From Toxotes chatareus (Eukaryota > Chordata > Actinopteri > Toxotidae), in contig CM028888.1 in the NCBI GenBank assembly GCA_016801885.1, forward strand, positions 10,870,170-10,934,169: a stretch of 64,000 nt of DNA, in the 5' to 3' direction. The stretch's first letter is position 1; each line of letters opens with the position of its first letter. Shown here piece after piece: positions 24,626 to 36,680 of this stretch. Under the pieces are notes generated by a model. The model was not told where the DNA came from. It worked only from the letters and a program-made list of their open reading frames with translations, and made no database searches. Both the position numbers and the translations under genes were made by a program.

Positions 24626-25021
24626 AATCTCTTTCCCTTTTCCTTTCCTTCCCTTTTGCTTTCTTATCAGCTCTCTTTCAGTTGGGCTTCTTCATTCAGT
24701 ATGACTGCTTTCTCTCCCTTTTCTCTGGTTCATACCTCTGTACCTCAGAGTTTCTTCTCCTCTCCTTTGTCTTCAGCAGGTCTTTGTAGATGTGCACCCT
24801 TTTACCTTTCTTTTCAGTCTGTTAAGTCAAATATTAAATCTTTTTTGCTTGAACCTATTTGAGGCGCAGGTATGAGGTCTGACTTACAGTACACCGCTGT
24901 TGGTTCTGCTTCTGTATTACTTTTTGACAGTACAAAGTAACTATTGTAAACCTTGTTCACGAGAATGTATCACAATGCCAGAGGGTGTGCGCTGTCCTTC
25001 ACAGTTCAGTCAGTAGAGTCG

Positions 25022-25045
25022 TGGCTTCATCCTGTGATGAAGCCA
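25022..25045 (+). repeat. Perfect 10-bp hairpin, 4-base loop
   Basis: TGGCTTCATC (25022-25031), loop CTGT, GATGAAGCCA (25036-25045). Confidence 0.9.
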
Positions 25046-27661
25046 TCCTAGAGTCCTTACTATGTTTCATACATTTGAAATGTTGCTCAATTTAATTGTC
25101 TCAGAGGATTTATTTCCTATTATCCATTATCCATTTTTGTGTGTCTGATTTTTTAATATCAGCACTTCCCAAACTTTTTAAAACCATTGCAGCCCTCCAT
25201 CTATTTGCTGTGCATATTTGCAGATAAATATTAAACTTAGAATAATGAATAAAAATTAAGCACTCTATTTGGTTGAAAGTTTTTTTTCTCTATTCAAATG
25301 TAAATTAAGCTCACATTTTTGGTTCTCAAGGAGAAGAAACATGCACACATTGCTTAGTTGCTTCAATCATTCAGTATCTTTACTGTCTAGAGAAGATGCT
25401 TTGTGTGGAGATTTTTATTGACTTAACATGGCATCATTGACCTATTTGACAGTTTTCCCTGCAGATGAGGCATTCTGATGTGGGACAGTTAGTCTCCCTT
25501 GTTCAGGAAAAGCCATAACAAGAGTACTTTTCACTGTTTAGGCTAATTTCAGGTCTTTTGGTCGGCTCAGATTCAGTTGGCTCAGACTATTAGTATGTTT
25601 ATATGCACACTGACATCCCACGGTTGTTATGATTATGACAGTACTCAGAATATGATAATATGGTTTGCTGCACACAAACCAACTGGACACTAGTTTTACC
25701 TAAATCAGAGTATGCATGGCTGCATGTTAACAGGAATGTTAGTGGAATATTCATTTTCATTAGCAGCGTAAACAGCTTAGTAGGAATATTGTCTATTTTA
25801 GAATATGAGCGAAAACAGGGATAAATCTTACAGAGACGGATCTTTCCATGCCTCCTCTGACAGCCACTATTTCTGACTGCGTGGTGAAAGCGTGGTGTAT
25901 TGCTATGACAACCAGCAACTATGAGCTGTCACATCGTTGGCAGCAGCATAAATACATACACACACATTCCTTTTGAGATATGTGTGACCTTTTGGTATTT
26001 AACACTGAACTATGTTTACGTCACACTATATTTATGTTTTATGCATTAGATAAATCGTTGCTATGATTCGGTGCAGTTTTGGTTATTTTATTGGGTCATA
26101 ATTTTAGTTATTTTTGGAGTGAACAGCGTGACAAATGTCACTTCTTCATTGTACATTCAGTAGCCGGACTCCTGCTGCCCTTATTGTGGGTCTTCTGCAC
26201 CTTACGGGGTGCTGATAACTATCGCACCACTGTTGCACCCATAATCACAGTTGAAGGAGGCCCTACCAGAATTTAGCAGTCTAATAATAACAGCGGGATG
26301 AGAAGTGAAGGGGGAGAGCATCCTCCCTCTGCCTCTCTTTCTATCAGTGCTCTCATCCTTTTCAAAGTCATCCGTGAACAAAGCTGATTGTTTTTCAAGA
26401 TAAACAGCGAGTCAGACGATAGTGTGTGATGTCAGCTGGCCTTTAAAAGCACCTTGTCACTGTGCTTCAAGGAAACGGCTCAGAAACACCGTAATAACAA
26501 GGTCTGTTGCGTGGGTGGCAGGGTGGGTGTGCTGTAGGATTGTGTATTTTTGTGTTAAACGCACCTGTGTGTGACCATGTATACATCCATGTGTATGTCT
26601 AAGTTTATATGCGTGCTTCTTGCCCCGTGTGGGTGAGTTCAGTGCTGTCACTTCTGTACATCAGTGTGTACTTACGTCTGTGTTTATTTAGAATTTGTGT
26701 TTCTGCTTTTTGCGAACATGTCTTTGTGTATCTCACTCACTCTGCCTGAGTGTGCGAGAGTTTCCTGGTTTGAAATGTCAGCTTTCAACAGTCATCTTCA
26801 GTGGTTTCTGTTGTGTTTGGCTCGGGGGGATGCACACAGTGCTAATCTATCACAGCTCCGCAGATGGTCAGAGATACAAGTCAGTCCACAAAATAAGACA
26901 GGCAAACTAAATAAATAACTTTTTTGTTATTATTATGTCACTGTTAATTTTTTACTTTTATGCTATGACCATTATTACTAGTGGGATCAGGAATAGGGCT
27001 GGATTGCCCTATTGATCTCGTAAATCAATTTGTTTTCAATTGACAGATGATTGTTACATCAGTTAAATACCAGTGTTGCATAAAGTGCTTCTCAGAATTC
27101 ATTCTGGGAACTTACATTTCTCTTGTATTCAACTTCCATGACCTCATATCTCATAGCCAGAGATAATCTCTCCTCAACAAACACAAACCGATCAATCAAT
27201 TTAATCAAACATTTTCATTATGAATCAGCTAACCATCCTGAGTCATAACAGTCCCATAAACTGCGGGCAGGTCCACGTAGACTGGAACTCATGTTGCAGT
27301 TTATAGGACTGTCATAATTCGAGGTGACTCATAAAGCCTGCAGTCATCTAAATTACTTTTTAACTTAAGCTTTTGGTGCACGTTGTAATAGCCCGATTTC
27401 CACAAAGTCAACATCTTACACATCATGCAGCCCTAACTGAACCACTTACAACAAGTAACCACTCTGTAATAGTGGATGCCACAGTGGTGGTGGTGGTGTT
27501 AGTGCTGGTAGTGATAGTTCTGACAGTGTAAAAATCAGTGACAGAGCCATGATCAGTTCTCAGACAGGACTTCTTAAACACAGTGCTCTCCTAAGTGTGC
27601 CTGCGTTTTTGAGTGTGATTATTAATGCCAGTCAGGCTGTCAGCCCCGCTGTCAGTGCACC

Positions 27662-27664
<3 letters not shown>

Positions 27665-27703
<39 letters not shown>
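27665..27703 (+). repeat. (AC)n microsatellite
   Basis: About 19 perfect AC units followed by imperfect CACACACATAGACGCACACAC. Confidence 0.95.
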
Positions 27704-27705
<2 letters not shown>

Positions 27706-28479
27706 TGCACACACACATAGACGCACACACTCCACAGCCCCTGTTCATGTCATCAGTCCAGATCTAGATTGGACTTAATGAGAGCCCTGCATGCATACAG
27801 CCCATAACTCAACACAGCATACTGATCTACTGACTGACTGACTGGCCAAAGGAAAGTGTGTGCGTGTGTGTTTGTGTGGCTGTGTGTGCATAGGCTTTCC
27901 AGTGTGTATGATTGTGTGAGAGACACTGGTTTTGTTTTATCTGACCATGGTTGCTGTGTGTGTCTCTGTACAGAGCTCTGTGTGTGTGTGTGTGTGCAGC
28001 ACTTTCAGTGCGTGCGTATTTTCCTGCTGTCACATTAATGTTGAACTAGAGTTGCAGTGGAACCTTGTCTGAGCAGCTGAATCTCATCTATTCAATTTCA
28101 GGAAGAGGTCATTGATCACTCAGCACTGCATGATTGGATCGCTTGTGATGCGAACCAAACTGATGATGGAACCAAAAAAAAAAAAAAGGAAATTATTAAA
28201 GTTATTGAAATGCAAATGAGTGCGACATTTACGGCGTGACTGACACGTTTGGGGGGAAGCTCGGGATCTTTCCAGACAGAAACCAAATAATTTGATTGTT
28301 GCTGAATCATGACTTGTAGAGAAAGTTACCATCTGAGTTGTAGGATTCCCGAACTGAATGATACAGCTTTTCAGGCTTCCAGAAGCTGTACAGAAGAGAG
28401 CAGCAGATGTTGGTGTGTGTCTCTGGTGTGTAGATAATTGTAGAAAGAGTAAATTAAGCTATTGCCTCTCAGCTAACCT

Positions 28480-29090
28480 CACTGCAGCATTTTAAAGAAA
28501 TAATTAGGTGTTTTCAGCCTGTTGCAGCAGAAAAATAAAAGGAAATGCGTAAACAAACTCGATGAGCAACCGGCTGAAATGGCCACGAGCAGCTGAATAC
28601 AATGGATGATGGTGATGACATATGAATTAATTGCACGCTAAAAGGGATTTTCTGTCTGTCTGTTGGAAATTTACTGTGTCATTCCCTCTTTTGTAGGAGT
28701 TGGGCATCCACTCAATATTTTCATTTGCAAATTATGATTTATCAAATTTGGAAATCTGAGTGGAAATGGCACAATTCAATCAGATGTCCTCACAACAAAG
28801 TTATTACGGTTGATTGATGTGGAAAATCGTTTCAGCGATAAATAAATCATGTGATAAATGGGGGGGGGGGATGTGGAATGCACTTTTTGAGTAATTACTG
28901 CAAGAGTTTCCATGGCTGCTTCAGGCTCATTGCGCAACAGTCTCTGTCCAGCAAAATCAGCCAGAAATGACATTTGTATTGTCACTCCCGAACATAAATC
29001 TTCATTAGTTGTTCCGTTACAATACAGCCAAGTGCTTTTCTTTGTTTTCGTCTTTGCATGAAATACAGCCGACATTAACTGACTCTGTAG
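28480..29090. promoter_or_regulatory. Candidate conserved non-coding element cluster
   Basis: A 600-base stretch nearly free of simple repeats except a G10 run at 28861-28870. It is dense in AT-rich factor-site words: GAAATAATTAGG, CATATGAATTAATTGC, TTTGCAAATTATGATTTATC, AATCTTCATTAG. It lies about 3.7 kb before coding exon 3. Confidence 0.4.
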
Positions 29091-29579
29091 AAGATAAACA
29101 AGTTACTGAAATCTAATCAGCTCTTGAAGGACTCTGTTTTTCCATTTTTCTGCTGGATGTGTTTTCTGAGTCTCTGAAAGCGGAGGGGAAAATGCACCTC
29201 ATTTGTGTTTTATATTTCGCTTAAAATTTGCTTGACAGTTTGGAAACAGCGGCTGCTCGTATGCCCCTATACCTGTCTCCCGGCTTTCCATCCCGTCTAC
29301 CTGGTCACGCCGCGTTTTCATAATGCTCCCTTCCCACCTGTCTGCCCGCCGTCCATCACAAGAAAACAGCGTCTGTCACAAAACGAGTAAAAAGACGAAG
29401 AGGGTGAGTGGTGGATGAGAGGAAGAGCAGGATGGAGATGAGGTGGAGAGAGAGAGTGGGAGAGGCAGTGAGAGAGAAAAAGGCAGAACATAAAACTGCA
29501 GGAGCTTGTAATAGTGTTTCCTAGACATTAATTAGCTGCAGTCATTCCTGTACAAACACACAGTAATAAAACTGATATA

Positions 29580-29805
29580 CTCTCCTCTCCTCTCTTCTCT
29601 CGCTCCTTTTTCTCTCCTCCTTTTTCATCCCTTTTTCTCCCCTCTCATTTTTTTCTCTTTACCTCTCCTCCTCCTATTTTCCCTTCTCTTCCTCTCTGCC
29701 CACTGGTGAGGAGTATGAAGAAGGAGTGAGAGAATGTAGGATGAAGGGGAGAAAGAGACGGGAAAAGAAAAAAGGGTGAGAAAGATTAAGGAGGAGTGGA
29801 TCACC
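29580..29805 (+). repeat. Pyrimidine tract followed by a purine tract (imperfect giant hairpin)
   Basis: 29580-29700 is nearly all C/T (CTCCTCTCCTCTCTTCTCTC and similar); 29706-29805 is nearly all A/G (GGAGAAAGAGACGGGAAAAG and similar). The arms are loosely complementary around CCCACTGGTGAGG, so a transcript could fold on itself. Confidence 0.6.
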
Positions 29806-30193
29806 CTCAGTCTCTGTCTGTCCTCCTCTTGTGTTGCTGAAGGGCAAGGCAAGATTCATCATGGCCTTGGCTCACTGTCTAAAGCACACACACACACACA
29901 CTTTTTTTTAAACACTCAGGCGCACGCACACAGTTAATTCACACAGAAGAAAGTGCAGTCACATACCCACGCGCAGAGAAAGGAACACACACATGGACAT
30001 TCACACCGAGTTGTTCATAAACAAACACACGCACTTAAACACACACACTTGCAGTTGTACACACGCAAACACACGCGTCCTCTTGCCTCCATTGCATTAT
30101 TTATTTGTGCTTGCTGGCAGACGGTGTAGGCAGCCAAGCAGCAGAAGCAAGGATGCTGCTTTTTACATATGGCCTTTTTATATACTAGTCTGT

Positions 30194-30194
<1 letters not shown>

Positions 30195-30246
<52 letters not shown>
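30195..30246 (+). repeat. (AC)n microsatellite
   Basis: Twenty-six perfect AC units. Open frames across it on both strands (183 and 91 codons) are repeat artefacts. Confidence 0.95.
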
Positions 30247-30250
<4 letters not shown>

Positions 30251-30340
30251 TCACCCTCACATCCTTGTTTCCCCTTGTCTTTCTTCTCACTTTACACTCA
30301 AATTAATATCACTCCCTTCCCTTCTTCCTCATCCCCCTGT

Positions 30341-30540
30341 CCTCCTACACCACTATCGTTCCTTCTCTCCTCCCTTCTCTTGTCCTCTCTTCTCCTAGCC
30401 TCTCCTCTCCTCTTCCCTTCTCTCCTCCTTCTCCTTCCAACAATCATTTCTATCCATTATGTCCTCCTATATCACTATTGTTCCTTCTCTCCTGTCCTCT
30501 CCTCTTCTCTTCTCTCCTCCTTCTCCTCCCAGCATTTTGG
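30341..30540 (+). repeat. Imperfect tandem duplication of a pyrimidine-rich ~122-base unit
   Basis: CCTCCTACACCACTATCGTT (30341) recurs as CCTCCTATATCACTATTGTT (30463). Both are followed by CCTTCTCTCCT and CCTCTCCTCTTC strings, so the offset is about 122 bases. Confidence 0.8.
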
Positions 30541-31359
30541 TTAGAAAGATCAGCCCCTCTGAGAGTCAAGGCAAATACACAGCATATGACTGCTTCTCTT
30601 GCTGTTCTCTCTCCGTTGACACACCCTCCTCATCTCTCTTTATGATTCTCTTATAGCACAGTGTTGTTTCTTTCCAACTCTTAAGCAAATAGTTTTCAGA
30701 CTCGTAAAGTATCACAAAAGAGGGCTGGGTATCAAAACTTAAAACTTTTTGAACAGCCCTGAATGCTTGGTCAGATTTGATCGTTGATCAGAAAAGTTCC
30801 TAGTTTAAAGCAATAAACTCTTGGCTTGTGTTAAGCCAGCATTAAACGCTGATGTGTGGTATAAGTAAGTTTGGCGTGAAAAAAGGATTTTGTGGTAATG
30901 AGGGAAGGGTAAGTGCTGCTCTTTAGCATTTCCCACCCAGATTTATCCTGCTGGTCCTGCAACCTTAAGGTCATAAGTACCTTTCTAAATAAGAGACATG
31001 CTTCAAGGCTGATGTGACACCTTTGCATTGCTGCTCTTTGAAACTGAAGCCTAAACACCCAATTTTTGTATGATTACATATTTATTGCTTACATTGACAC
31101 ATCTTTATTTGCAAAAAATATTGACACTTTCAGGAAAGTAGGGATGACTGTTTTATATTGTAAAGGATATACGTTGTGATGTGATAAATTTTATGGAAAC
31201 CTATTTGAGAAACTGTCTCCGTCTCTCTCTCCATCTTTTTTTGTGGTAGATTTATCTTCATGTATTAACGTTTTCATTGCCTCTTTCCTTGAACAGCTTA
31301 TTTTATCTCACTCGCTCTTTCCAGCTCTTGGTCTTCTGTTTCTCTCTTAGTGGTGTGAA

Positions 31360-31500
31360 ATGCCTGATGAAGGTCGCTTGTCGGAAACGTAGCGATTTGA
31401 TAAATTTACCATAAGTGGTGACAGTGTGCGGAGGGTTGATCATTTGTTTTGCATTTTGCCTCTTCTCCTGAACACCTGTCGGTTTGCAGGTGTTCAGAGA
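31360..31500 (+). mobile_element. Retroelement-like dispersed repeat with a hammerhead-core-like motif and terminal hairpin
   Basis: CTGATGA (31364-31370) and GAAAC (31384-31388) are spaced 13 bases apart, as in the conserved core of minimal hammerhead ribozymes carried by Penelope-like elements. They are followed by TTTGATAAATTTACC, GACAGTGTGCGGAGG and a perfect 11-bp hairpin (31468-31478 with 31487-31497, 8-base loop). The intervening stem II is weak, so activity is doubtful. The CTGATGAAGG..GAAACGT..AGTGTGCGGAG order is common in fish repeats. Confidence 0.5.
31468..31497 (+). repeat. Perfect 11-bp hairpin, 8-base loop
   Basis: CTGAACACCTG (31468-31478) and CAGGTGTTCAG (31487-31497), close behind the hammerhead-like motif. 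Confidence 0.9.
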
Positions 31501-32808
31501 CCAGCGTTTCCTCTCTTATTACAGTGTTTTTCTTCTCTCAAGTCTCTTTTTTCTTTTTTTTTTTAGACTTTTTTCTGCTTTGTGCCTCTTAGGTCAAAAT
31601 AAACAAGGTAAAAAAAAAAAAAATCCACGTTAGGGGACTGAGGGGGAGAAGGAGGGGTGATGGAGAGAGGGAAGATGGAGAGGTTAATGGAGAGATGGAG
31701 GGGGAGCGAGGGAGTAGGATGGAAGAGAAGAGCTAATAAAGCAGGGATAAGGAGGCTTAGAAAATAATGATAAAATGTAGAGTGAAGTCATACGGTTGAT
31801 TTGGCACCACTGTGTGTGTGTGTTCATGCATGTGTGTGTGTGTTGCTTGTTTTCCTGTGTGAGTTTGAGTGTTTACGTGTGTGTGTTCTTGGCTGATGTC
31901 CTTGACTGTGTGACTGATAATATCATTGCTTCTGGTCCCTGTTAGTACAGAGAGAGACTGTGTATGTATGTGCGTGTGTCTGTGTAGGTGTGTGTGTTCA
32001 TATAATGTGTGAAAATGATTGTGTCTGCATGAATACACCCACTCCCTCAGGTCTTCAATCCACACACACACACACGCCTTGTTTTGCTTTTATAGAATCC
32101 TCCTACGTACTGTACACATACTGGTAAAGAGTCAGTAGGTGGTTCTCATTTGGCTTAAATGTCTCCTCAATTCACTCTCTCACATCTTTTCCTTACATCT
32201 CTTCCTTGCGTCTTACATGGGAGGGAATAAGGAAAAGATGTGACGAAAGAGGAATCGAGGAAACATGTTTGTAATGAAGTGAGACATCCTTCCCTCTCAG
32301 CTTCTAAAGCAACCCGTCAGTCAGCTTCAACTGCTCTGTGTTGTTCCCTTGGAGTTTGTATTTGTACTTGTAATGTGATGCGCTGTATGAATAATAAAAA
32401 AGATGCACAGTTACTTTTTTTTTAAATGACAAAACAGAGTATGAAATGTTAGTCTCTCCATGCTCTATCTTAAATAGGACTTAATGAATTGAAATGAGGC
32501 TGAAAATGAATAAAAACAAATACATTTATTGACTCCCAGTTCTGATCAATAATGTTGTACAGTACGTTTATATAGTAAAAATGTTGTACAGTCTGTGTGT
32601 AACTGGATTCAAAGATGACATAGATTCTCTTAATGGATTATTTGTGAATTTAGCATTTCATTCAGTTGCACATGACCCTCATGTTTTAATAAAAAGCTGT
32701 GCCCTTTACCAGCGTCTAATGAAATATACTATCTTCACTGTTTTCCACCATTTAACCAGACTTTCTCTTTCTTTCTCTCCCCTCTCTCTACCTTCGCTGC
32801 CTGTGCAG

Positions 32809-32966
32809 GTGTTTCGTACCGACTTCATCACGGCCATGAAGCTGCCGGACTCGGCCCAGCTCGGCCCGGACGACTTCTACGTGCTCTCAGACCCCTGGAG
32901 GCAAGAGTGGGAGAAGGGAGTACAGGTCCCCGCCAACCTGGAAGCCATACCAGAGCCTGTGGTCAG
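32809..32966 (+). CDS. jade2: jade2 third coding exon (residues 51-102 plus 2 bases; start of EPL-like domain)
   Basis: This is the most diagnostic exon. It follows a long pyrimidine tract and the acceptor CTGTGCAG (ends 32808) and opens in phase 0. Residues 51-64 read VFRTDFITAMKLPD; residues 77-91 read SDPWRQEWEKGVQVP, the hallmark block of the JADE Enhancer-of-polycomb-like region, which in this family contributes to HBO1 binding. It ends EAIPEPVV (95-102) with AG left over (phase 2) for an Arg codon completed by the next exon. The donor AG|GTAGGA is weaker than the two upstream donors. If this intron is retained, the frame reads VVR and meets TAG at 32968-32970, giving a truncated protein of about 103 residues. 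The exon is GC-rich compared with the AT-rich introns around it. No following exon was found before position 64000. Confidence 0.95.
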
Positions 32967-33694
32967 GTAGGACATACAAAACACATTCTACATGCACGAG
33001 CAAACAGTCATTAAGGGTTTAAAATCAAGTAATTTTGATTTCCCTTTCACTGAAATCATTGAAACCCTCACTGTCCTTTAAAGGCAGCTTCTCTGTGGCA
33101 GCAATTGCTATATAACTGGGCAAAGGGTATTGTTATCTGTTTAATAGTGATTCAGTACCAGTTCAACGTCTGGCTGCAGCACACATAGACATTATGTCAC
33201 CACCATAAACACACGGATATTGGCAGAGTTCCCACTGTCACGTTAGACTCTGGTACAAAGTTGATACAACCTTGAAAATGAAATGGACTGAAATCATTTT
33301 GATAAATATGATGGAACGAGCGTGCTGAGGTGCCATACGTTCATTTTGGTGCTGTTCAGGAAAAAAATTAACATTGAATTGTACTTAAAAAAAAAAGTGT
33401 GGAAAGCCTTTACATAATTATATGTAATTACACATTAATATTATATGTTTTTGCATGTTAATGGAATACACACACACACACACTCATCTATGACGGAACA
33501 CAAACTGCGACCCTCAGCTTTCTGCTCTCTAACTCATTTGTACACAAAACACACACATGCTTTGGGAAGCAGGTTTGGATGCACATGCAGGCAATGAAGC
33601 ACACTCACACACACTGGAATCATGCTGGTAGGCAGATGTGTGCAGGCATGCACTTTGACCCACTTCTATTCACTCTCATACTGTAGATCAGTCT

Positions 33695-33695
<1 letters not shown>

Positions 33696-33742
<47 letters not shown>
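33696..33742 (+). repeat. (CT)n microsatellite
   Basis: About 23 perfect CT units about 730 bases downstream of the third coding exon. Confidence 0.95.
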
Positions 33743-33744
<2 letters not shown>

Positions 33745-34711
33745 CAGTAGGTTGTTGTGGCTCTCTAGTACTACTGCAGCTGCTTCACATACCCATGTGG
33801 TTTGTTTGGCGTTCTAGGAACTAATGAAAATGCTCAGACTGCCTGGTAATGCCTGTTAGACAGACATGTCATAGTGGGAGCCCACACACACATACACATG
33901 CACAAATGTGCATGTGAGCCTGCACTCTCTTTGGGAGACAGACAAATTATCTAGTCATATGAGGTTAGTTTAGTCTTTTTTTTTTTTTTTAACTGATTCA
34001 AGAAAACCAGACGCAGAGAAAGAGGACAAGTAAAAGAAAAGTAAAAGTTATTCACGCGATGAGTTGCACATTAAAAAAAATTAAAAGCCTGAATAATCCT
34101 GTGGTAAATGTTTTCCACCTCTTTCATTTGGCTCCACTGTTTGATGTTAATGGAGGCATTTTGAACCATTTGTCTTCGTTTTTCACAACGAATTGAAGGA
34201 CTACAGTGGAAAAGAGAAAAAAAACATTTAACACATACATTTTGTTCCGTTTCAAATAAAATTTCAAAAAATCACTTAATCACTGTTTGAGTGTCATAAC
34301 AGCAGCAAAGAAGGGGTTGGCTGTTCTTGTAAAAACTCAAGGCAGATCTAATAACATACAATAAATGCAAACGATATGCAAACTGTAAATCAAATAATCA
34401 AGTGTTGCCAAATGAAATGTCATACCTTATGAGGAAACCATAGTACCTGAAATGAATCTTCAACTTGCAAGTGAATACGATCGTTCGGATAAACAATTTC
34501 GCTTGAGAAGAGAAATTGAGTTTCCAAAATAGAAAAACAAAAAATGAAGAATTGAGTTCCTCAGAGTCTTAATGAAGCCAGAAGACAAAAGTAATAAATA
34601 ATAGAAATGAAAATGCAAAAAAGAAATCTGGGTCGTTTATATGATTCTGAGATTGAAAGGATAAATGTGTCAGCCTTACTGTTTACATTGTCAAAGAGTT
34701 TAATATCTGAG

Positions 34712-34712
<1 letters not shown>

Positions 34713-34753
<41 letters not shown>
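34713..34753 (+). repeat. (AC)n microsatellite
   Basis: About 19 AC units after GTAT. Confidence 0.95.
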
Positions 34754-34754
<1 letters not shown>

Positions 34755-36329
34755 CAGTTGGGAGCTAAGAGACTGAACAGAGCCTGAAGGCAGAGAGATG
34801 AATGAGCAGATTGGGAGAGGAAGAGAAATGGCAAAGATAGGCAAGGATAGATGGATGAACGGGGACTTATCTATTATCTTATATGTGAGGGAATGATGAA
34901 GTGATACACAGTGATGTTGCAATGCAGTGATGGATAGATGAGATATGGGAGAAGATGGTAAATGTAAGCGTGACTGAGCTGATGGTCTCTGTCAGAGTCT
35001 CCGACAGCGGTTTGTTCATCTTTTTCCTCGTCTGTCATCTCGACCTCCCTCTTTTTCCTTCCCCTGCCTCTTTCTTTTCCTCTCCGTGTTCTGTTCTTTG
35101 ATACGTTTGGGCTGAAATCACCAGCGATGCTTGAGGCCTCATTGGTTTTACCCATACAAGCCTCTGTGGTCGGGCAGAGTCGGCGGTAGGAAACCTTATT
35201 CCCACACAGAAAGCGATACCTTTTCAGAGTTACATAAATAAAGGTCCCACAAGAAAAAAATGAGTGCTCAACAAGGAAGAAATATATAAAGTAAAGTATA
35301 TAAACTGCTTTGCTTTCTTTTGTCGTAGACCCGCCTGTTCTTCGTCTAATTTTAAGTTGTGTTTTGTACATCTAAAACACAAAAACTGAGTTGAAATTGA
35401 TTGAACTTCTTAAAAATGAAAACCCTTGACAAGTTTAAATAAGAAATATAATGTAACCTGTTGGTGACATTAAAACACCTGCTGGTGGTGAGACACGTGG
35501 GAATAAGGACATGTTCTCAGTGACAAAGATAAAAGTGATGTTACAAGCTGTCAGTCCATGGCAGTCTACTCAAGTCATTCAGTCCACAAGGTCCTCCTTT
35601 AAGAGTCATAGTCAGTGAAGTGGGACAGAACAGGGCCCCTTTTTTTTTTTTTTTTTAGAACTGGACAAACTTAAGGCATCTATAGGCTAAAATTCCAGAC
35701 TAGATTTGGTCCATAACTTGCTAATTCATGTTTTATCAAGGTATTTATTCTAGTTTAGTTATTTTTTTAGTCTAGATTTTGCTCATATTAAAGAGTTTTT
35801 ATTTACCAATAAAGTAACAAAGAATACTAGTTTTTCCCTCAGCTTTTCCCCTCTCTGTTGTTTGTGTCATGTTCTTGTCATGTTTCTATTAACTATTTTT
35901 GTCCTCATCAACTCTCTTTTCCTCCTTTCTGTTCTGTCTTCTGTCTTCCTCTCTTCGACTTCGATGTCTATATCTCAACATCTCTCTCTCCCCTCGCCTT
36001 CGCCTCCCACCTTTCCTTCTTTTTTTTTTTGCTCTAGTCAAGCCAGAGGCGCAGACACATTTTTCTTTTTCTATTTTTTTTTTTTTTTTATGAATAATGA
36101 CATCATCTCCAAAAATTGTTGGAGAGGAAAAGGGCTGCGGGCCCCGTCTGGCTTTGACAACACTCCTCTTCCACATTTGCCTCTCTCCTTGGACCATATT
36201 TGGCTGCTGCCTTATGATTTTCGGTAAAACTGTTGTGGCGGATGGTGAAGAGGTCATTATGGTTTGATGTTGTTTTCTTTGTGCCTCTCCTTACCAAAAC
36301 ACAGCAGAGGAGTTGCAGGGAGAGTAAGA

Positions 36330-36680
36330 AGATAGTCTTTATCTCTCCTTCCCTCTGTCTCCCTGTCCTGCACTCCCTTTGTTTCTGTCCTATACTTTCT
36401 CTCCCCCTTTCTCTCATTCTCCTCCTCCTCTCCTATCTCTGTTTTTCCATAACACTCTTTTTTCTTCTCTTTTTTTTCTCTCTCCTCATCCCACCTTTCC
36501 TTCTGCCTTATCTGCCTTATAATTTCTCTCTTTTCCTCTTTAACTCGCCTCTTGCTTGTCCTCCTGTTTGGCTCTCCACTCTCCCTCCACTCTATTTTAT
36601 TTCATCACTCTCTCTCTCTCTCTCCTGTTCCTTTCTCTCTCACTCTCTCTCTCTTTCTCTCTCCCTCTTCCTCTCCATGG
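36330..36680 (+). repeat. Long pyrimidine-rich tract
   Basis: About 350 bases of CTCTCT/CCTTT-dominated sequence on the + strand with few purines, ending just before a GC-richer block. It accounts for several Leu/Ser/Phe-rich open frames that are not genes. Confidence 0.8.

Larger units (their letters stand above)
10794..32808 (+). other. jade2 intron between coding exons 2 and 3 (22,015 bp)
   Basis: Bounded by GTAAGT and CTGTGCAG. It carries a LINE tail (12955-13018), a MITE-like fragment (14115-14150), a microsatellite cluster (17598-18070), candidate conserved elements (20750-20960, 21690-22010, 28480-29090), long pyrimidine tracts (24470-24625, 29580-29700, 30290-30535), (AC)n tracts (27665, 30195) and a Penelope/hammerhead-like repeat (31360-31500). 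The stretches between (for example 11000-12400, 15000-17500, 18100-20700, 22050-24400, 24900-27500) look like ordinary AT-rich intron. No exon is supported in them. Confidence 0.85.

Noticed and set aside
29993..30544. 183-codon plus-strand open frame
   Set aside because: It is mostly (AC)n and pyrimidine-tract translation (HTHTHT, Leu/Ser/Pro runs) with no domain or splice context.
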